64,000 nucleotides of DNA from NCBI GenBank assembly GCA_002633025.1, contig NMRB01002132.1, positions 30,133-94,132 of the forward strand, in the 5' to 3' direction. Both the position numbers and the translations under genes were made by a program. Position 1 is the stretch's first letter, and the number at the start of each line of letters is the position of its first letter. Source of the stretch: Notospermus geniculatus (taxonomy: Eukaryota; Nemertea; Pilidiophora; Heteronemertea; Lineidae). Below are positions 33,846 to 44,842 of the stretch, one piece after another. A model generated the notes under the pieces. It saw only the letters and a program-made list of their open reading frames with translations. It was not told where the DNA came from and searched no databases.

Positions 33846-34688
33846 NNNNNNNNNNNNNNNNNNNNNNNNNNNNNNNNNNNNNNNNNNNNNNNNNNNNNNN
33901 NNNNNNNNNNNNNNNNNNNNNNNNNNNNNNNNNNNNNNNNNNNNNNNNNNNNNNNNNNNNNNNNNNNNNNNNNNNNNNNNNNNNNNNNNNNNNNNNNNNN
34001 NNNNNNNNNNNNNNNNNNNNNNNNNNNNNNNNNNNNNNNNNNNNNNNNNNNNNNNNNNNNNNNNNNNNNNNNNNNNNNNNNNNNNNNNNNNNNNNNNNNN
34101 NNNNNNNNNNNNNNNNNNNNNNNNNNNNNNNNNNNNNNNNNNNNNNNNNNNNNNNNNNNNNNNNNNNNNNNNNNNNNNNNNNNNNNNNNNNNNNNNNNNN
34201 NNNNNNNNNNNNNNNNNNNNNNNNNNNNNNNNNNNNNNNNNNNNNNNNNNNNNNNNNNNNNNNNNNNNNNNNNNNNNNNNNNNNNNNNNNNNNNNNNNNN
34301 NNNNNNNNNNNNNNNNNNNNNNNNNNNNNNNNNNNNNNNNNNNNNNNNNNNNNNNNNNNNNNNNNNNNNNNNNNNNNNNNNNNNNNNNNNNNNNNNNNNN
34401 NNNNNNNNNNNNNNNNNNNNNNNNNNNNNNNNNNNNNNNNNNNNNNNNNNNNNNNNNNNNNNNNNNNNNNNNNNNNNNNNNNNNNNNNNNNNNNNNNNNN
34501 NNNNNNNNNNNNNNNNNNNNNNNNNNNNNNNNNNNNNNNNNNNNNNNNNNNNNNNNNNNNNNNNNNNNNNNNNNNNNNNNNNNNNNNNNNNNNNNNNNNN
34601 NNNNNNNNNNNNNNNNNNNNNNNNNNNNNNNNNNNNNNNNNNNNNNNNNNNNNNNNNNNNNNNNNNNNNNNNNNNNNNNNNNNNNNNN
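33846..34688. other. Assembly gap, 843 N
   Basis: Between a Helentron-like repeat and a SINE. The 306-codon and 291-codon frames across it are meaningless. Confidence 1.
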
Positions 34689-34701
34689 GCCAGGCATGCC
34701 A

Positions 34702-34937
34702 GGTTAAAGGTAAAGTTTAAGTTTGGGTTTATAGTCTGATATCAACAACGGTAGAGGTGTCATCCGACTTTACACTCAGCGCTACAATCCGAGCATTTCC
34801 AACCGGTACCCATTTATACACCTGGGTGGAGAGAGGCCAGTGAGGTAAAGAGATTTGCCCAAAGTCTCACGCCCAGTGGGATTCGAACCCGGGACCCTCT
34901 GACCGCTAGTCGGAGACCCGAACTACTACACCACCTT
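34702..34937 (-). mobile_element. tRNA-derived SINE, family 2, shorter variant
   Basis: Minus-strand copy with B box GGGTTCGAATCCC, beginning just after the 843-bp gap. It lacks about 60 bases found in the body of the 18966 copy (between GTAGCGCTGA and GTGTAAAGTCGG), so at least two SINE subtypes exist. Confidence 0.85.
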
Positions 34938-35122
34938 CTTTTGCATATATCTACAAACCCTGCTGCAAGTTTTGCGGTAATACATAGCTTAATTCTTGAG
35001 TTATTCCCCTGAAACCACCAGATTGGATGGAGAGAGATCAGAGAGAGAGAGAGATTCAGAGATGAGAGAATTCCAGTAAAACCAAGGAAGACCACCACAC
35101 TGTGAGTGTGTGGCGGTCTTAA

Positions 35123-35363
35123 AGGAGCTGGACGTCCAAGTTGTAAACACTCACTCACTGGTTCTCTATCCACGCGACGCCTGCGGTGCTGCCACCTATT
35201 GTCGGTGATATGTACTGACGTGAATATCGTGAGTGAGTTGCATTGGACCGGGCACCAGTCTAACGATCACTGGTGCTGCCACCTTCACAAAGGAATAAAA
35301 CTAGTTTGCTGGCCACTGTTTGTAAACAAACCAGTTTGTTTACAACTTGGACGTCCAGCTCCT
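35123..35363. mobile_element. TTAA-target MITE, family T1
   Basis: 241 bases, inverted orientation relative to 11403-11643, with perfect AGGAGCTGGACGTCCAAG ends and TTAA on both sides. Confidence 0.9.
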
Positions 35364-35645
35364 TTAATGATGCAGCAGTCGTGGACACCCATTCAGCCAT
35401 ATCAAATATCAGATCGCAAAATCTCCACAGAATAGTGAGATCAAAGAATAAAACATTTTGTGTAGCCAATATAAACGAAGATGAAGGCTATTTGCTCATT
35501 TTGGTTGCGTTTTGAAAGCCGAAAGCAATTCCTATCATCGCGCATGTAACATTACGGCTAATAGTGAAGCATTATTAATGCATTGCTGTCTTACTCATGT
35601 TGTGAGTCAGGAAATATTGCCGTACATCATCACAATTTCACACAG

Positions 35646-35799
35646 CCTGTTGGACCGAGGCATGTGTCGGCGGAAAGACTCATCGAGAAAATTGCGTCGA
35701 TGGAATGTGCATTCATTTGTCAAGGGAATTTTAAAAAGTGAAGTCTTAACAGCGGGTTTGGGTTTTAAGAAAATTGCTTCAAGCACTTTGCTGAATTAA
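35646..35799 (+). CDS. Possible terminal exon, gene B
   Basis: Acceptor CATCACAATTTCACACAG is followed by a frame that enters with one base, matching the phase left at 31309. It runs 50 codons to TAA at 35797, with AATAAA at 35865. The peptide starts LLDRGMCRRKDSSRKLRR, is basic, and ends KIASSTLLN. A competing phase-0 frame (PVGPRHVSAERLIEKIAS...) to a weak donor at about 35737 looks just as protein-like, so frame and role are uncertain. Confidence 0.3.
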
Positions 35800-35962
35800 C
35801 TCATTCTCGTTAAAAAATAGGTTATGTTTTCTGTGGCTGTTCACTGATTGGTAATATATCAGAGAATAAAAAGTGTTCGAAGATCACAATTTATAAAATG
35901 GGGAATTCCTCTACTAAATTGGAACATGTGGCCAAATGAAACTTTAACATCATAAGAAGCTT

Positions 35963-36150
35963 AAAGGGGCAGCAGGATTGTTGCGACTTTTTGTCGACAA
36001 GCAGCGCCATCGGCAGTCATGGCGGTAATTGCGTCATTCTTCAAAGCCGTAGTCATGCCTTTTGCCCCAGTGTTGGAGAATGTTTGAAAATACAATGCGC
36101 ACGTTGATCCCTGCAATTATAGCCGACGAGGGTATAATACTGTGGTGTGT
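35963..36150. mobile_element. Degraded TTAA MITE, family T3
   Basis: Left end TTAAAGGGGCAGCAGGATTG, internal CCCCAGTGTTGGAGAATGT as in 50164-50367, right end GTATAATACTGTGGTG without a clear TTAA. Confidence 0.65.
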
Positions 36151-36189
36151 TACTGTACATGGAGGTGAGGTTGATGAGTGGTAGTGTGT

Positions 36190-36605
36190 ATCTAGATACA
36201 TATCACACCAAGTTAGAAGATACTAACCAAGAAACGTGCCACCAAATGGCGAGATTTTGAACTTTGACCTCTGTGACCTTCAAAAGTAGGTCAAATTGAA
36301 AACCCGTTACACGTGTCATGTATCCTCCTTAGATGCACCTATGATAAAAATTTGGAGACGATCCAGTCATTAGTTCAGCAGTTATTGCACTTTTGTGTTT
36401 TTGGTTTTGGCCACCTGGTGGCAAAGCCAAGAATCGAATTGGATCAAAACTTGGTGTCATAGGTCATCCGACCTAGGAGTGTATATATATGTACGAAGTA
36501 CAAAGTTTCAGATCAAAAGCCCCAGCGGTTAGGAAACGTTCCCTGCTAACAGCTGACGACGACGGACGATGACGGTGACGGATGCTGCACCACCAGAAGA
36601 ATTCA
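36190..36605 (-). repeat. Dispersed repeat of the AACCGCTGGGGC / AGGTCA family
   Basis: Reverse-oriented copy. The 5' end at 36605 reads TTAGCTCACCTAGTG, followed by CCGTC-rich microsatellite, then the same body as 48060-48437. Confidence 0.72.
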
Positions 36606-36782
36606 CTAGGTGAGCTAAGAAAACCTGGAAATTTTTTTGATAGGACCACACAAAGCCGTCCTACTGCAAAGGAATCAAATATATTTGGATGGATTTCCCA
36701 GATTTGTGTAGTTGTTCGTGTTACCTGTCTGTAAGCTGTTGGTAGTCAGTTGACAAACAAAAAGCAGACGTCAGCATGCACA

Positions 36783-36861
36783 ATGGCAAGATTTGTTGAT
36801 TTGTTTACTTGGATCGTGTGTCTCACAGTTTCGAGAGGACATAAATGTGTGATTCATCCAG
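36783..36861 (+). CDS. Candidate first exon with signal peptide, gene C
   Basis: ATG in a strong context (CACAATGG) starts 26 codons and one base, ending at donor CCAG|GTAGAT. The peptide begins MARFVDLFTWIVCLTVSRG, a short basic start, a hydrophobic core and a small-residue end typical of a signal peptide, then HKCVIHP. It leaves in phase 1, the usual phase in secreted modular proteins. A 37026 segment 164 bases on enters in phase 1. A short out-of-frame ATG lies 7 bases upstream. Confidence 0.48.
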
Positions 36862-37025
36862 GTAGATCGGTCCATTCATGCCATATCAAGTTGAGCATAG
36901 CATACAAGTGTACGTGTATATCCATCTGTACAGGGAACCCTGGTCATCTTAAGTTGGAATAGACTGTGACTTGAGAATCTGTTGGAAGGTTTTTACTTGT
37001 TTTCATGTTGTCTTTCTCTTTCAAG

Positions 37026-37072
37026 TCCAGACCTCCTTCAGGTGCAACAACACGTTACCTGAGATCGAGGTG
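37026..37072 (+). CDS. Candidate exon 2, gene C
   Basis: A strong acceptor (GTTGTCTTTCTCTTTCAAG) lies 164 bases after the signal-peptide exon and enters in the matching phase. It reads QTSFRCNNTLPEIEV, with an NNT glycosylation sequon and one cysteine, to donor GTG|GTAATC. The frame remains open to 37150, so the 3' edge is uncertain. Phase at the end is 0. Confidence 0.4.
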
Positions 37073-37277
37073 GTAATCTCCTCCCGAGTTGGGGAAATGC
37101 TGCTGCTAAATCTGGAAAAAATGTTATTTGATACAACAGTTGGCTTTTAAAGGTGCATATCACACCGGAGCATGCAATCGTGAGATATAACATGGAAATT
37201 TCTGAAGAGATGAAATTGTACATCGTTCCTCATCTGATGTTGTAGACTTCACTCTAAGTTCTAGGAGTCTCAGCTAA

Positions 37278-37390
37278 AGCAGGCCTCACACGGGGCGGTT
37301 TTGAAGGCGGTTCAACACGGTTCAAAACCGTGCTGAACCTGAATGACATCGCCTAGACAACGTCAGTGTTTACCATTGATTGCCACCTCT
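37278..37390. mobile_element. PIF/Harbinger-like MITE, left end only
   Basis: The left terminal repeat after TAA, the ACGGTTCAAAACCGT palindrome and about 60 more bases, then the similarity stops. Confidence 0.75.
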
Positions 37391-38077
37391 GAAGGTGTGT
37401 GAGGTTGTGATGTGACCTTTGACCTTGACCCTGTGACCTTTGATGCAAATATCCCTTCCGGCCTATAACTTTGCAACGAAGGCAGATTTTGGGTCAGTAT
37501 TTTCAGGGAAGGTGAGTGAGCAGTCAAAGGTGTGTTGCACACTATCTACCCGTCATGATGCAACCTTTGTTTGACATGACCCTGTGACTTTTACCTCAAA
37601 TATCCCTTCCAGCTCAACATTTCAACGAAGGCAACTTTCGTTCAGTGGGATTTGCACACGTTTTGCCTTGCTCTTGTTAGAGACTGATTGCACATTGTAG
37701 CTGTAGCCTGCAAGAAACGCAGCTAACAAGAAATGTATGATGGTTACGATATGCCAGGCGTATTACATGGAATTAGCATTACTTAACCAGAATACACAGT
37801 GTATCGAGCGTCATGAAAGGGTTCATCAACATACCTTGCTCAGAAATAAGAAGGGTTATGTTTTTTCCAATCTACGATGTTGATAGATGAACTATCAATG
37901 ACCCTTTCTATCTATGATTAGCTGATACAATATCTATGATTAACTAATAAAATAGCTATGATTAGCTAATATGAAAACCTGGAATCATTTCTTTCACTAG
38001 ATATTAAGGAATGATTCAACTGCTCATCAGTTGTGCGAATTAGGCCTACTAGAGATTAAAGAATTTGCTTCACTTAA

Positions 38078-38317
38078 AGGAGTTCGACGTCCAAGTTGTA
38101 AACAAACCAGTTTGTTTACAAACAGTGGTCGGCAAACTAGTTTTATTCCTTCGTGAAGGTGGCAACACCAGTGATCGTTAGACTGGTGCCCGGTCCAATG
38201 CAACTCACTCACGATATTCATGGCAGTACATATCACCGACAATAGGTGGCAGCACTGCAGGCATCGCGTGGATAGAGAACCAGTGAGTGAGTGTTTACAA
38301 CTTGGATGTCCAGCTCC
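38078..38317. mobile_element. TTAA-target MITE, family T1
   Basis: 240 bases with ends AGGAGTTCGACGTCC and GGATGTCCAGCTCC, TTAA at 38074-38077 and 38318-38321. The right TTAA is also the first bases of the next element (38322). Confidence 0.88.
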
Positions 38318-38321
38318 TTAA

Positions 38322-38857
38322 GCTGTGTTTACCTGACACCCGATATGCAACAGGCATGGATCCGGGGGGTGCACCCCCCTTTTGGCCGAAAAATCTGTAA
38401 AATTGACCATGAAATTCTGAAATTTAGAGCAAATCATTGAAATTCACTGCAGATTTCAATGTTTCTAGCACAGTGTGCCCCCTCTTTTCCGAAATCGTGG
38501 ATCCACCTCTGTGCGAGACGTGACAGCGATATGCGATGTCCAAAATGCGATAAAATAAACGTGTGTTCCATTTACATTACCTGCCTGCGATATAGGTTGC
38601 GATATTTTTGCAGAAAACAAAAGAAAACCCTGGCTGCTGTACCACGAGACCTCTATATCGCATCCGATATTTATCTCGATCGTTACATGGAGCGAATGCT
38701 TTATCAGATAGCGTCGTATTGCGTAACGGATAATGGATAACGTGTGCAGATAAACGAGTATTGGAAAATGGCTTGGAACGATAAGACTGCGATTTTGCAT
38801 ACCGTTACATCATGCCGTATTGCATATTGGATATCAGATGTCAGGTGAACACAGCTT
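38322..38857. mobile_element. MITE with GCTGTGTTTACCTGACA ends, carrying a GGATCC-ended element
   Basis: Ends GCTGTGTTTACCTGACACCC and TGTCAGGTGAACACAGCTT. An element at 38351-38511 (GCATGGATCCGG to GTGGATCCACCTCTG) is inserted within. It abuts the TTAA MITE ending at 38317. Confidence 0.8.
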
Positions 38858-39315
38858 TGGTCTGAAGATCCACATCACATTTTTACCCATATTAGATCAT
38901 ATTTTTTCCTCAGTTTGAGCCACCACATAGAGTAGGGCTACCTGCACAGTAAGCTTTGCCAGAAAAGCCCCAGCCGTGAACCATGTTTTTGAAATATTTG
39001 AATAAAAACATTATTTTATTTTTTCGTCGTACCTAAAAAAAACGCTGGTAAATTTGAGAATGGGAGAAAAAAATAATTTTATTTTTTTCGACCCTCCTCC
39101 TGAAAATATTTTGGAAGAAATCTGGGAACCAAACTACGAAAAAAATCTCGCCTTAACAACAGTATGATACATGTAACAACACTGAGATAGAAATGGATTA
39201 GTTTAACCAATCTGAAGTTTACAGGTAATTATCGTTCTAAAAGTTTTAACACAGTCATAAATATCAGTGGCAGACTCAATAAATTACCAAAATGAATACA
39301 TTGGGGGGTTTGTAG

Positions 39316-39501
39316 ATACGGAAAAGCTCAAGAGAGGGGCAGTTAAATATTGATGGTCCTCCCGAGAATCCAACCTTTGGATTGCTGCCATTGTTCCCAT
39401 CCGGCAGGAATTCGTTGATTGGTTCGTCAGCGTGGCAACGCCAATCATCAAATATCTTGGGGCCGCATCAACAACATCTGTACGAGGAGAAAAGTTATCA
39501 G
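39316..39501 (+). CDS. Probable coding segment, strand unresolved
   Basis: On the plus strand, 62 codons run from TTTGTAG to donor TATCAG|GTTTTT, phase 0 at both ends. The peptide begins IRKSSREGQLNIDGPPE and ends HLYEEKSYQ. It would fit gene C after 37072. On the minus strand, the better acceptor ACTTTTCTCCTCGTACAG (ending about 39475) opens a frame starting VVDAAPRYLMIGVATL, with 24 of 33 codons starting with a purine, ending CCAAAG|GTTGGA. The minus reading has the better codon statistics and acceptor, the plus reading the longer frame. At most one is likely to be real. Confidence 0.38.
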
Positions 39502-40689
39502 GTTTTTTAGCGTCCATGAGGTTTTCATAATGCTGGTATGCATTGGTTGATTAAAATGTTAACCCTTGCATAACTGTGACATACTCTAGTTTCATCGATT
39601 TAAGACCGGTTCTGGGTATTCAAGCCACGCCCATTCTGTATAACTTTGACCTTATGGTTCGAATCCATGAACAGAGCTGACCATGTATAATTGACGTCTT
39701 GCCTGCCCCTTTGTGCTATGTTTACATCACAATTCGTAAGCAATGCCTGGATAACCGATGCTGAAAGAGTAGGCCTACCGCACTCCCTGATCCGTGGGTT
39801 TTGCATAACGACTAGCACGGATAACTAGACCCACCAGTAGGCCTATACGGGTGTTATTTGTTGAACATTTCTGTGAATTGCCCTGTTACGTCATGGTCCC
39901 CCGAACGACAAAACCCAACGGAAAGTTAATCAATCGCACGGTGCACAGATTAAACCACAAATAGCAATCTGTTTATTTGTACTGACAACCACGAGTCACT
40001 TTCAACCCACCAGCAAGAGGAGAAAATGTGCGCCAATGAACAACAAGGGACCGTGGGCCTATTCACGCTGTGCTGCACGGGGGCGGTCACAGAAACTTAT
40101 AATGAACCGGTCTTAAATCGATGAAACTAGAGTATAATCGGACTCAACATATCAAATATTTTTCCAGAGACAAAGTGACATGATAGCCTACAGTTGGACA
40201 ATGTACTCAGAAAATTTCGACAAGGATAACGGAACCCAAATAGCCCCGTAACACTTGGTTACAGCACAACATCAGGAATGGTGCCTTCACTGAAAATTCT
40301 GTTTCAAGTATATTCATAGTTAAAATTATAATTAATATTATAATTATTATAGTATTATTATTTGGCTGAAATATTACTGCATATTTTCAGTATACAATTA
40401 CAGTTACAGTTACAGTTATTACAGCTCACAATGGGGACAATAGCCGACTTTTTCAATAGGTGTCACTAGTGGTTAAATCTGTTGAAATGAAACTAACATC
40501 CTGGTCCTGATCAATCTCCCCCACAAAAGGCGCCCATTGTATAGGACCAGGTTTTGGTGTGCTGCGCTCTGTGGAGCTACCATCCCCATTGATATACAAG
40601 GCCTATGCATCACCTACACACCTGTATCGCATAACATTTGTGAGGATTGCATAACATATGAAGACGTGGCGGCTGAGAGTCTAATACTC
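39502..40689. other. Intron-like sequence with AT-rich simple repeats
   Basis: Contains (AAT)n-like sequence at 40320-40375 and ACAGTT repeats at 40398-40420. CATCGATTTAAGACCGGTTC at 39594 is inverted at 40109 (GAACCGGTCTTAAATCGATG), so 39594-40128 is probably another MITE. No gene seen. Confidence 0.55.
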
Positions 40690-41524
40690 CGGGCGTAATC
40701 TGCTCAAAGCCAGCATCCTTTGCATAAGCCTGTCTATGCGCAACTCGGCCAGCACATATGGCATTCCGGAAGATGGAGAAAAAATGTACCCAATAGCCTC
40801 ATGCTTCCGTCTACATTAGTCTTTCCACTGGACTGTAGCTTCACAAGAACGGAGAAGTCAATACTCAATAGTGTCATCACACACAACCTACAGTAAATTT
40901 AACACATATGAAATACAGATTTCTCCAATTTGACATTTCTGGCTTTGATCTCAGACTACTTTCCACAAAATCAAACCGAATGTCTTATGAAATATTCACA
41001 TGTGGCGTGGCCTTGTGACCCAACGCAGGTCATTCCGAGTGGAGATTTCTGTCAGATTGTCAGCCATGGTTGCAACTAAATTGAATCTTACTGCATGCTC
41101 ACTGACTTCACTGAATCTGCTCAAAGCCAGCGTGAAGCCTTTGCATAAACCTGTCTATCCACAACTCGGCCAGCACATATGGCATTCCGGAAGATGGAGA
41201 AAAATGTACCCAATAGCCTCAATGCTTCTACAGTGGTCTTTCCACTGGACTGTAGCTTCACGAGAACAAAAAAGTCAATACTCAATAGTGTCATCACACA
41301 CAACCTACAGTAAATTTAACACATATGAAATATAGATTTCTCCAATTTGACATTTCCGACTTTGATCTCAGACTACTTTCCACAAAATCAAACCGAATGT
41401 CTTATGAAATATTCACATGTGGCGTGGCCTTGTGACCCAACGCAGGTCATTCCGAGCGGAGATTTCTGTCAGATTGTCAGCCACGGTTGCAACTAAATGA
41501 ATCTTACTGCATGCTCACTGACTT
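40690..41524 (+). repeat. Tandem duplication, two 417-bp copies
   Basis: TGCTCAAAGCCAGC starts at 40701 and 41118, and the two copies agree almost base for base through ACACATATGAAATA and GCAACTAAAT. A one-base change in an A run (41208 region) alters the open frame, so the frame spanning it is not a gene. Confidence 0.92.
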
Positions 41525-41770
41525 CTAGACCACGATGTCATGTCTAATGAGGTGCAATGCTGTCAGCAGAATGCCACCAGTGAACAGGAAATTCTTGCTA
41601 AATTGGGATTTATGGTATGGTACTCGTCTTGGTTTTAGACGTCGTTCTTCATGATGACCCGAGGCGCTGAGGGATTGAGCACGTTTATGGTCAATCTTGG
41701 CGGATTTCCTTTCGATGCTTAAGTGGTTGATCAATAGTCCAGTAAATTTCAGCTGAATTTAAGCCAATAG

Positions 41771-41926
41771 CAAATGTGAGCCGGTCTAGGAAAACCCGTT
41801 GGATGTCGCATTTGAGGAAAGTGTTAGTGGCCTTGGTGAACCCGCAATAGCTGAAATGCACTTGACAGTGCTTGTTGATCATTCAGCGACTTCCGACGGG
41901 TTTTTCTGAGACCGTCACACAAATTG
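41771..41926. mobile_element. Same MITE family, short copy
   Basis: 156 bases in reverse order of the interior, ends CGGTCTAGGAAAACCCGTTG and CGACGGGTTTTTCTGAGACCG. Confidence 0.82.
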
Positions 41927-42317
41927 CAACAGAAGGTTTTTTGCTGTGTATGATGAAGTAAGACATTCATCTTCAACATCAAAAATCCAGTAATCTGGTA
42001 ATGGCAAAGTGGCAAATTCCGGCATAAAAGTAGTATCCACATAAGTCCATTATTTTGCTTGTAAAAAGATGATATCATGGCTGGTGTCCCCAAGTTGGAT
42101 GATGCTGTCAGGATCAGCAGACGATGTCACGCCAAGTTTTCAACGTCATGAAGTTCCATTTCTTGGATGCATTGCAGCCATTTCATGTCATGTGTGTCTC
42201 TCAGAAGAAGTGTACAAGCAAGCGTAAAGAAAAACAAGTCGCCCATGGGCGATGCGCTGAGTTGACATATGAAGTAGATTGATGAAACAGTTATCAAATT
42301 AAGGAGCAGAATGCACA

Positions 42318-42503
42318 ATGGCCACATGGCAGCCATTTTGGAAGATGGAGCACAACCAAAATCGTGACCATGAAACCTTTGTTCGCAGTAGCACTGCGAG
42401 AGTGAGGGGCAAAGACAGGAACCAGTCTACATTCTTTGGTGTGTCAGGAGAGATGATCTCCATGCACAACTCATTATATCAGAGGATTTCTGCGATGTGG
42501 TAA
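42318..42503 (+). CDS. Candidate exon with two competing frames, gene C region
   Basis: An ATG frame (MATWQPFWKMEHNQNR...QRISAM) runs from 42318 to a stop at 42501, crossing acceptor CCTTTGTTCGCAG at 42388. A second frame from 42392 (after CAGTAG) reads HCESEGQRQEPVYILWCVRR and ends SEDFCDV at donor GATGTG|GTAAGA (42499), phase 0. That second frame joins in phase to the 42555 exon across a 55-nt intron that begins GTAAG and ends CTGCAG. The first frame has more purine-start codons (67 against 56 per cent). Which is used is unresolved. Confidence 0.36.
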   Translation: MATWQPFWKMEHNQNRDHETFVRSSTARVRGKDRNQSTFFGVSGEMISMHNSLYQRISAMW

Positions 42504-42554
42504 GAACCGTTAGGGCGGATGAGCGATTTCCACCGCCCCTGATCGCTCCTGCAG

Positions 42555-42893
42555 TATTTTTCTGTGTCAAATCACCTGCCACGTGAGGATATTATATACC
42601 GGAAGGGAAATCCCACAAGCATCATGTTCAAGGACATTTCTGGCACAATTTGGATGATATTATTTTTGCTAATCATGACCGCCGCACATAACCGCGTCAC
42701 ACCATGGCGCGCTATGTCAAAACTGACACCGCTTGGCGATTTTTTCAACGCATCGCACCGCACCACCAGTGTGAACAAGGCTTTAGAGCTGATTGAAATA
42801 TGTGTGTACACTCACAAAACCGACACCTATAATGCCCACAATGAGAAGGGCTATACACTAAGGTCAAAAGCTAAGGGGATGGCATCTCATACA
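42555..42893 (+). CDS. Candidate 113-codon exon with a membrane segment, gene C region
   Basis: This is the longest repeat-free, gap-free exon-like frame in the window. Acceptor GATCGCTCCTGCAG is followed by 113 codons, phase 0 at both ends, and an ideal donor CATACA|GTAAGTGT. About 61 per cent of codons start with a purine. Near residues 31-46 there is a hydrophobic stretch (TIWMILFLLIMTAA) flanked by charged residues, and an NAS glycosylation sequon lies near residue 70. The C-terminal third is hydrophilic and basic. I do not recognise the family. The preceding intron would be only 55 nt, which is short. A minus-strand frame also exists but is shorter and lacks comparable splice sites. Confidence 0.52.
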
Positions 42894-43401
42894 GTAAGTG
42901 TCCAATACTAACAGTGACATACAACGATGCAAATGGCCTACAAAAATGTATAAATGCATCTTGGAGAGATGCTGCAAAGTACACTTGGCTGATATCAAAC
43001 CCTCAATATTCCTCCGAGTAAATAACACTAGAAGTCGAGCACTTTTAGCGTGAGTCAGTCAAGGAAATTCATTTCCGACCCATTGTTGTGGACGATTTGG
43101 ATTGTTCTTGAGATCGTCATTGCGCGGATTCTCTCAAGACTCGCTGCGCTTTTCGTAAATTGATGTTAGATATACTTTGTTTAATTTCCAACAGTTTTTG
43201 CCGCAAGTAATTAAGTTTCAAGTCGTCACAGTTTGTTCATCATTTTCTTCGCAACTGAAGTGGTGCGATATTTGACTTCGGGTTCACGGGTTGTCAATAA
43301 AGTTTTAGGCTGCGTTCTCTCTTCTTATATTGTTGACAATATGCCAAGCAGAACTGACAATGTGTTTGGCTGGTAGGGTTTTTTGTGCTTTTGCAAATGT
43401 C

Positions 43402-44062
43402 TTTAACCCTTATGCTACCGCACTCGCCGTTTTTGTGAGTATGGCCTGTGCCACACACCCTGGGACATTCAAATTGACATAGAATCGTAACCAGTGGACC
43501 GATTGATGTCCTCTTTGCATATTTTTTAATGCGAGACTAACCCCCCCCCCCCCTCTCAATACGCGATTTTGCTCTGTTTGAAGAAACCTGGCTAAAATTG
43601 CATTTTAGATTGACAGACTCCAAAGTGCAAATCTGACTTGTTGTGACAAAATGGCTATATCTCCGGAACAGAAGCAGCTATGACGACGCAACTAGCGCCA
43701 AAAGAAAGAGGAGAAAAAAGTAGATTTACATTACATTACATTTCGACCAATTTTCAGATGCGTAGGAGCAATGGTTAACGAGATATAGACGTATAAAGAT
43801 TGGCAACCTGACGAAAACGTAGGCAGAATATGACTATTTCCTCACAACTTCCATCTTTGGCTCTGGCCTGTTTCTCTCGCGGACTTTTTGGAACAAGCAA
43901 ACCTACATGAGGCCGTGGCCCATTTCGTTGCCTCCAGAATGAGTGGCTTGGCGCCAGTTTTCGTTGCATTTTGTTGGAGCCAGGCGTGTTTTTGTAGACA
44001 CATCAGAAATTCATGTTACGAAATGTACACTTTTCAACTTAATACGGTAGCGAAAGGGTTAA
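43402..44062. mobile_element. Element with TTTAACCCTTTCGCTACCG ends
   Basis: Left TTTAACCCTTATGCTACCGC and right ACGGTAGCGAAAGGGTTAAA, 660 bases. The internal open frames show no recognisable transposase. Confidence 0.68.
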
Positions 44063-44329
44063 AGGAACAGGGTGGGTTTGTTTGATGGTGAGAGAGTTTG
44101 TATGCGAGAAGAAGGAATCGGTACAGTGCTAATTCTCATTAACAAAGTCCTCTGGGATCAAAGTTTGGAAGCTGCAGTTGTCATCTCTGATGATCCCTAC
44201 TCACTGTAATCATGCAGGACCCCACTCCACACTTGACGTGACTTTTAAACAGTCCTTGCTCCAGTCTTGGTATCCAGCAAAATTGCCACACTATCCAAAA
44301 CAGGATTGCAGTTGGCAGTTAAGTGGCAC

Positions 44330-44560
44330 CAGCAGGGGCGTAGCTGGGGAGGGGGGTGAAGCAAAAGGGCACAAAACAAACTTTTCCTCCAACAGGTCAT
44401 TTCCCCTCTTCAAGCCAAGTTATTGTGGTGTTAGATGTGGGGAAAATGCATCTGACAGAATGTAATTTTTTTTCTGGGGGAGGACCCCCTGAGACCCCCC
44501 GCCTCTGGCTTCGCCTGCCAGACTAAATCAATTTTGCCCCCTAGGCCATGAAAGCTGCAT
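44330..44560. mobile_element. Partial CAGGGGCGTAGCTGG element
   Basis: Left end CAGGGGCGTAGCTGG and interior CAAGCCAAGTTATTGTGG, GGGGAAAATGCATCTGA shared with 24478-24701. The right end is lost. Confidence 0.65.
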
Positions 44561-44629
44561 CACCTTTGCTCATTTCTTCCCAAATCAATTTTACATGGTG
44601 TGTAGACAGCAGAGGTGAAAACCAGCCTG

Positions 44630-44842
44630 AAGCCCCTGTCACATATCCACTCCGCGGGGCCCATACGGCGAGTAAATACCGACAGATTGCCCCCGAGCCC
44701 CGGGGAATGAAAACCGTAGAAATGAAAACGAAAATGAACATGAAAATGAAACGAAATCATAATGGACCCATAATGTCTCTAAAATCCAGTGCAAGCCACT
44801 GGGTGGGGAAAATCGTACGGGGCCCGATGTGACCTAGGCGTT
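44630..44842. mobile_element. MITE with CCTAGGTCACATATCCACTC ends
   Basis: Left CTGTCACATATCCACTCCGC, GGGGCCCATACGGCGAGTAA. Right AAAATCGTACGGGGCCC, GATGTGACCTAGGCG. A second copy lies at 61434-61650 with the left end and CCGCTGGGTGGGGAAAATCG. Confidence 0.75.

Noticed and set aside
33800-34720. 306-codon and 291-codon open frames
   Set aside because: They consist almost entirely of the 843-base gap.
41000-41335. 111-codon frame
   Set aside because: It crosses the junction of the 417-bp tandem duplication and is broken by a one-base change in the first copy.
41525-41734. Minus-strand frame ending TGGILLTALHLIRHDIVV
   Set aside because: Protein-like but isolated. The acceptor is weak and no partner exon was found.
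42127-42336. Minus-strand 69-codon frame rich in hydrophobic residues
   Set aside because: Weak codon bias, opposite to better plus-strand exon candidates, with no matching splice sites.
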